DNA of 57,056 nucleotides from Ancylomarina euxina (lineage in GTDB: Bacteria; Bacteroidota; Bacteroidia; Bacteroidales; Marinifilaceae), in NCBI RefSeq assembly GCF_003863355.1, contig NZ_QQWG01000024.1:1-57056 (forward strand), given 5' to 3'. Below are positions 54,883 to 57,056 of the stretch, piece after piece. The notes beneath the pieces are model-generated. The model made no database searches, was not told the DNA's origin, and saw only the letters and a list, made by a program, of their open reading frames with translations. The stretch's first letter is position 1. The number at the start of each line of letters is the position of its first letter. The translations under genes and the position numbers were made by a program.

Positions 54883-56700
54883 TTAAAAGGCATGTCCGAT
54901 GGTGATGAAAAACTGGAGATTAAACTTTTCGCCCAATATTGGTGTTGCAAAGTCCAGTCGAACAGGTCCCACAGGAGTTTTTACACGTAAACCCAATCCT
55001 GCGTCATAGTTAAAGCTTCTTGGGTCAAACTCCCAGGGGTCTGACCAGACATTTCCCATGTCCATAAATGTAACTCCCGAAAAAATTCCAAAAAGAGGAA
55101 ATCTCAACTCTAGACTATTCTCCAGCATACTGTTTCCACCCACTTTGTTGCCTCCTTCATTTATAGGAGAAATCTGGTGGCGCCCCCAGCCTCGCAACGA
55201 CAAGGCTCCTCCTAAGAGAAACCGGTCTTCAATGGGTGTTTGACTATCACCTTGTGTAGGCTCAATTGTACCGACTTTCATTTTGCCTGCAAGTACGACT
55301 TCCTTTCCAAGCGGATAAAAACCGGCTAGCTCTAGAATGAATTTGTAGTAATGAAACTGGCTTTTGAAGCCAAGTCCCATATAGGTAGCCATAGTACCAA
55401 ATTTCCAACCTGTCGATGGAGAAAACAACTTATTGGTTGCCCTACTGTTGTAGCCTAGGGTAACACCCGACTTAGTGTTATTTAGCTCCGCGATCTGATC
55501 CGTATTTATTGAAAGACTGGCCTCTTTCAGATTTACCTTATCCTGTCCGTAGGTATAGGAGATATAGGCAGATTTCTTTTTTGAAAAAACTTTCTGGAGG
55601 GTAAGGGATGTTCCCCACCTATCTACCTCATAACTCTCCTCTAGTTCTCTTGAGAAGAAAGGGTTCAGTATGAAATCCATATTTTTGCTCCACAGCTGAG
55701 GTTGTATGAATTTTGTTTCAATATTTAAAGGGATAAAATGAGAATGTTGCCCTTTAAAAGTAAGGCTTCGTCCACCCCCAAGAAAATTAAGGCGTTTCAG
55801 TAGGAGAGAGACTCTTAGCCTATCTTCGGTACCGTAACCTAATCCTGTTCTCAAAGACCAGCGTGGTAACTCCTTTACTTGGATATGAATGGGAATTCTG
55901 TTATTCTCCACACTATCCATACTAGCTCTTATGGTTACATATTGGAAAAGTCCCAGATCAAATAGTTTCTCCTGTGTTCGCTCCAGTTGTGTTTGTGTGA
56001 AAATTTCATTCTGCTTAAGCTTAATTTTTTTATTGATATAGGAACGGGAAATCAATGAATCTCCCTCTAACTTCATGGCCCCTACATATGATTTGTGTCC
56101 CGGTAAAATGCTATAGGTCACGTTAGCAGAAAGCTTGTCGGGGGACAAGGTAATGTCGGTGATAACCCGAATATAAGGGTAGCCTTTGCTGCTGAAATTA
56201 TCGTAAATCATTTTTTCGGTGGCGATAACATCTTCATCTCTGAAGCGATGTTTTGTTTTTAGTTGGACCAACTTTTTTAGGGAATCTAAATAGGGTTGAC
56301 CATTCCCGTTCTTAGGTATGTTCAAAAGAACCTTCCCAGTAAGAACTGCACTCCCTTCTTTTATTTTTATTGCTATATCGAGCTTTTTGCCATTACTAGT
56401 TGGTTTCAGATGATAGCTAATCACTGATTTCAAAAATCCACTCTTCAGGTAATATTTTTTCAGTTTTAGGATATCCTCTTCAAAAGTGAAGCTGGAAAAG
56501 CGCATTCTTTTATTCCAAAAGCTAATTTTTTTGCTAAAAGAGGGGGGCTTGGTATTCATTTGTTTAAGAAGAGATTCCCGTGATAGTGAATCATTTCCTG
56601 AGAAAGTGATTTTTCGGATAATAAGGTCATTCTGGGCAAAGCCATTCGTTGTCCCCAAAAGAAAAAATAGAAAGAATATGATGAAGTGGCGGAAAGGCAT
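54883..56700 (-). CDS. tamA: TamA/BamA-type outer-membrane assembly protein
   Basis: 605 residues: signal peptide (about 1-22, MPFRHFIIFFLFFLLGTTNG then FAQ), POTRA domains (about 25-265; LIIRKITFSGNDSL, KEGSAVLTGKVLL, GHKSYVGAMKLEGDSLISRS) and a C-terminal 16-strand barrel (about 275-605) with the loop-6 motif LRGWG in place of the usual RGF/RGY type, and a final strand ending in GHAF. It inserts proteins into the outer membrane together with TamB. First gene of the tamAB pair. Only 297 bases separate its start from an IS-type transposase. Confidence 0.93.
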   Translation of the reverse strand: MPFRHFIIFFLFFLLGTTNGFAQNDLIIRKITFSGNDSLSRESLLKQMNTKPPSFSKKISFWNKRMRFSSFTFEEDILKLKKYYLKSGFLKSVISYHLKPTSNGKKLDIAIKIKEGSAVLTGKVLLNIPKNGNGQPYLDSLKKLVQLKTKHRFRDEDVIATEKMIYDNFSSKGYPYIRVITDITLSPDKLSANVTYSILPGHKSYVGAMKLEGDSLISRSYINKKIKLKQNEIFTQTQLERTQEKLFDLGLFQYVTIRASMDSVENNRIPIHIQVKELPRWSLRTGLGYGTEDRLRVSLLLKRLNFLGGGRSLTFKGQHSHFIPLNIETKFIQPQLWSKNMDFILNPFFSRELEESYEVDRWGTSLTLQKVFSKKKSAYISYTYGQDKVNLKEASLSINTDQIAELNNTKSGVTLGYNSRATNKLFSPSTGWKFGTMATYMGLGFKSQFHYYKFILELAGFYPLGKEVVLAGKMKVGTIEPTQGDSQTPIEDRFLLGGALSLRGWGRHQISPINEGGNKVGGNSMLENSLELRFPLFGIFSGVTFMDMGNVWSDPWEFDPRSFNYDAGLGLRVKTPVGPVRLDFATPILGEKFNLQFFITIGHAF

Positions 56701-56997
56701 ATTTGGAGTTGGTCGTTTTTGTTCTCTTCTAAAGATATGGAATTTAGTCTGAAGACTTACACTAGTTTGCCCAATGAAATTATTGAATTAAATAGTATTG
56801 TGATCACTCCAGAATTTAAAAGTCCATAATTGGGAAAAGATATTCAGAAAACAATAGGATAGTCAGTCTCTTAACAGTCTGATTATTTATCTGCATAAAA
56901 CAAAGAGGGGGGCGATTCTTTGTGCTTACTGGAGTTGCTACATTTACTTGGACAGTGAGTTAAGGTATAATTATCTTAATAATTTATATCTTAGAAA
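56701..56997. other. Region between tamA and the transposase
   Basis: It contains one 30-codon plus-strand frame (56737-56829, starting MEFSLKTYTSLPNEIIELNS, stop TAA) that might be the start of a broken gene or chance. No clear tamA promoter. The left end of the IS should lie around 56930-56960 (TTACTTGGACAGTGAGTTAA), but its exact boundary cannot be fixed without the other end. Confidence 0.35.
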
Positions 56998-57056
56998 ATG
57001 GAAAAAGAGAGACGAAAATTTAGTAGAGAGTTTAAATTAAATGCTGTTGAGTTAAG
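56998..57056 (+). mobile_element. Start of an IS3-type transposase gene (OrfA), cut by the window edge
   Basis: From the ATG at 56998 the 19 visible codons read MEKERRKFSREFKLNAVELS (the last codon is partial), the N-terminal helix of an IS3/IS911-type OrfA (HTH_Tnp_1: basic stretch then REFKxxAV). The gene continues past the window, so the element type and completeness cannot be judged. It faces away from tamA. Confidence 0.8.

Noticed and set aside
50454-55243. Several plus-strand frames inside tamB and tamA
   Set aside because: Shadows of the long minus-strand genes; no domain or start context.

Overview
The window comes from a low-GC member of the phylum Bacteroidota, most likely a marine or anaerobic Bacteroidia of the Marinilabiliales type (inference). 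The signs are a protein with a type IX secretion (Por) C-terminal sorting domain at the left edge, promoters of the Bacteroidota form TTG-N19/20-TAnnTTTG, Bacteroidota-typical small families (DUF2795, DUF5063, OstA-like, head-GIN), a TamA/TamB pair and a complete Rnf complex. Almost all of it reads as core chromosome. I see no tRNA, rRNA, CRISPR array or prophage.

Layout. 1-1487: 3' part of a secreted multidomain adhesin-like protein. 1562-7914 (minus): thiamine operon thiS-thiE-thiG-thiH-thiF-thiC, behind two tandem TPP riboswitches (about 7959-8178). 8238-8480: small HTH protein. 8698-9763 (plus): OB-fold lipoprotein plus PepSY-type membrane protein. 9841-10485: TPR protein. 10733-16611 (minus): rseC-rnfB-rnfC-rnfD-rnfG-rnfE-rnfA, a sodium or proton-pumping ferredoxin:NAD oxidoreductase. 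17159-18544: outer-membrane barrel. 18668-20773: recG. 20991-22727 (plus): degenerate methyltransferase-like protein, PduO-type cobalamin adenosyltransferase, DUF2795. 22787-29248 (minus): OstA-like protein, MoxR ATPase, SurA-type chaperones, guaB. 29498-39223 (plus): nucleic-acid block with recQ, DUF5063, a WRN-type 3'-5' exonuclease, rlmI and a DEAD-box helicase, then a PPOX-like flavoprotein, tex and a zinc-ribbon protein. 39311-42495: head-GIN protein divergent from an ECF sigma / anti-sigma / beta-propeller operon. 42737-44937: small acidic protein, PspC, barrel protein, membrane protein. 45034-48642 (minus): nadD, gmk, yicC and a MATE transporter. 48930-49156: a nitroreductase pseudogene. 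49264-56700 (minus): DUF502, tamB, tamA. From 56998 the 5' end of an IS3-type transposase runs off the edge.

How it works together. Thiamine genes build the thiazole (ThiS/F/G/H), make the pyrimidine (ThiC) and join them (ThiE), under feedback by TPP. Rnf couples ferredoxin oxidation to ion pumping, which suits an anaerobic or microaerobic life. TamA/TamB, the SurA-like chaperones and the OstA-like protein serve outer-membrane biogenesis.

The most interesting points are the tandem TPP riboswitches with a visible alternative pairing; a family of inverted-repeat spacers sitting between genes inside the thi and rnf operons; the RecQ / DUF5063 / WRN-like exonuclease run; the ECF sigma operon carrying its own secreted propeller; and a ThiF lacking the usual cysteines. 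I did not find a system I can firmly call new.
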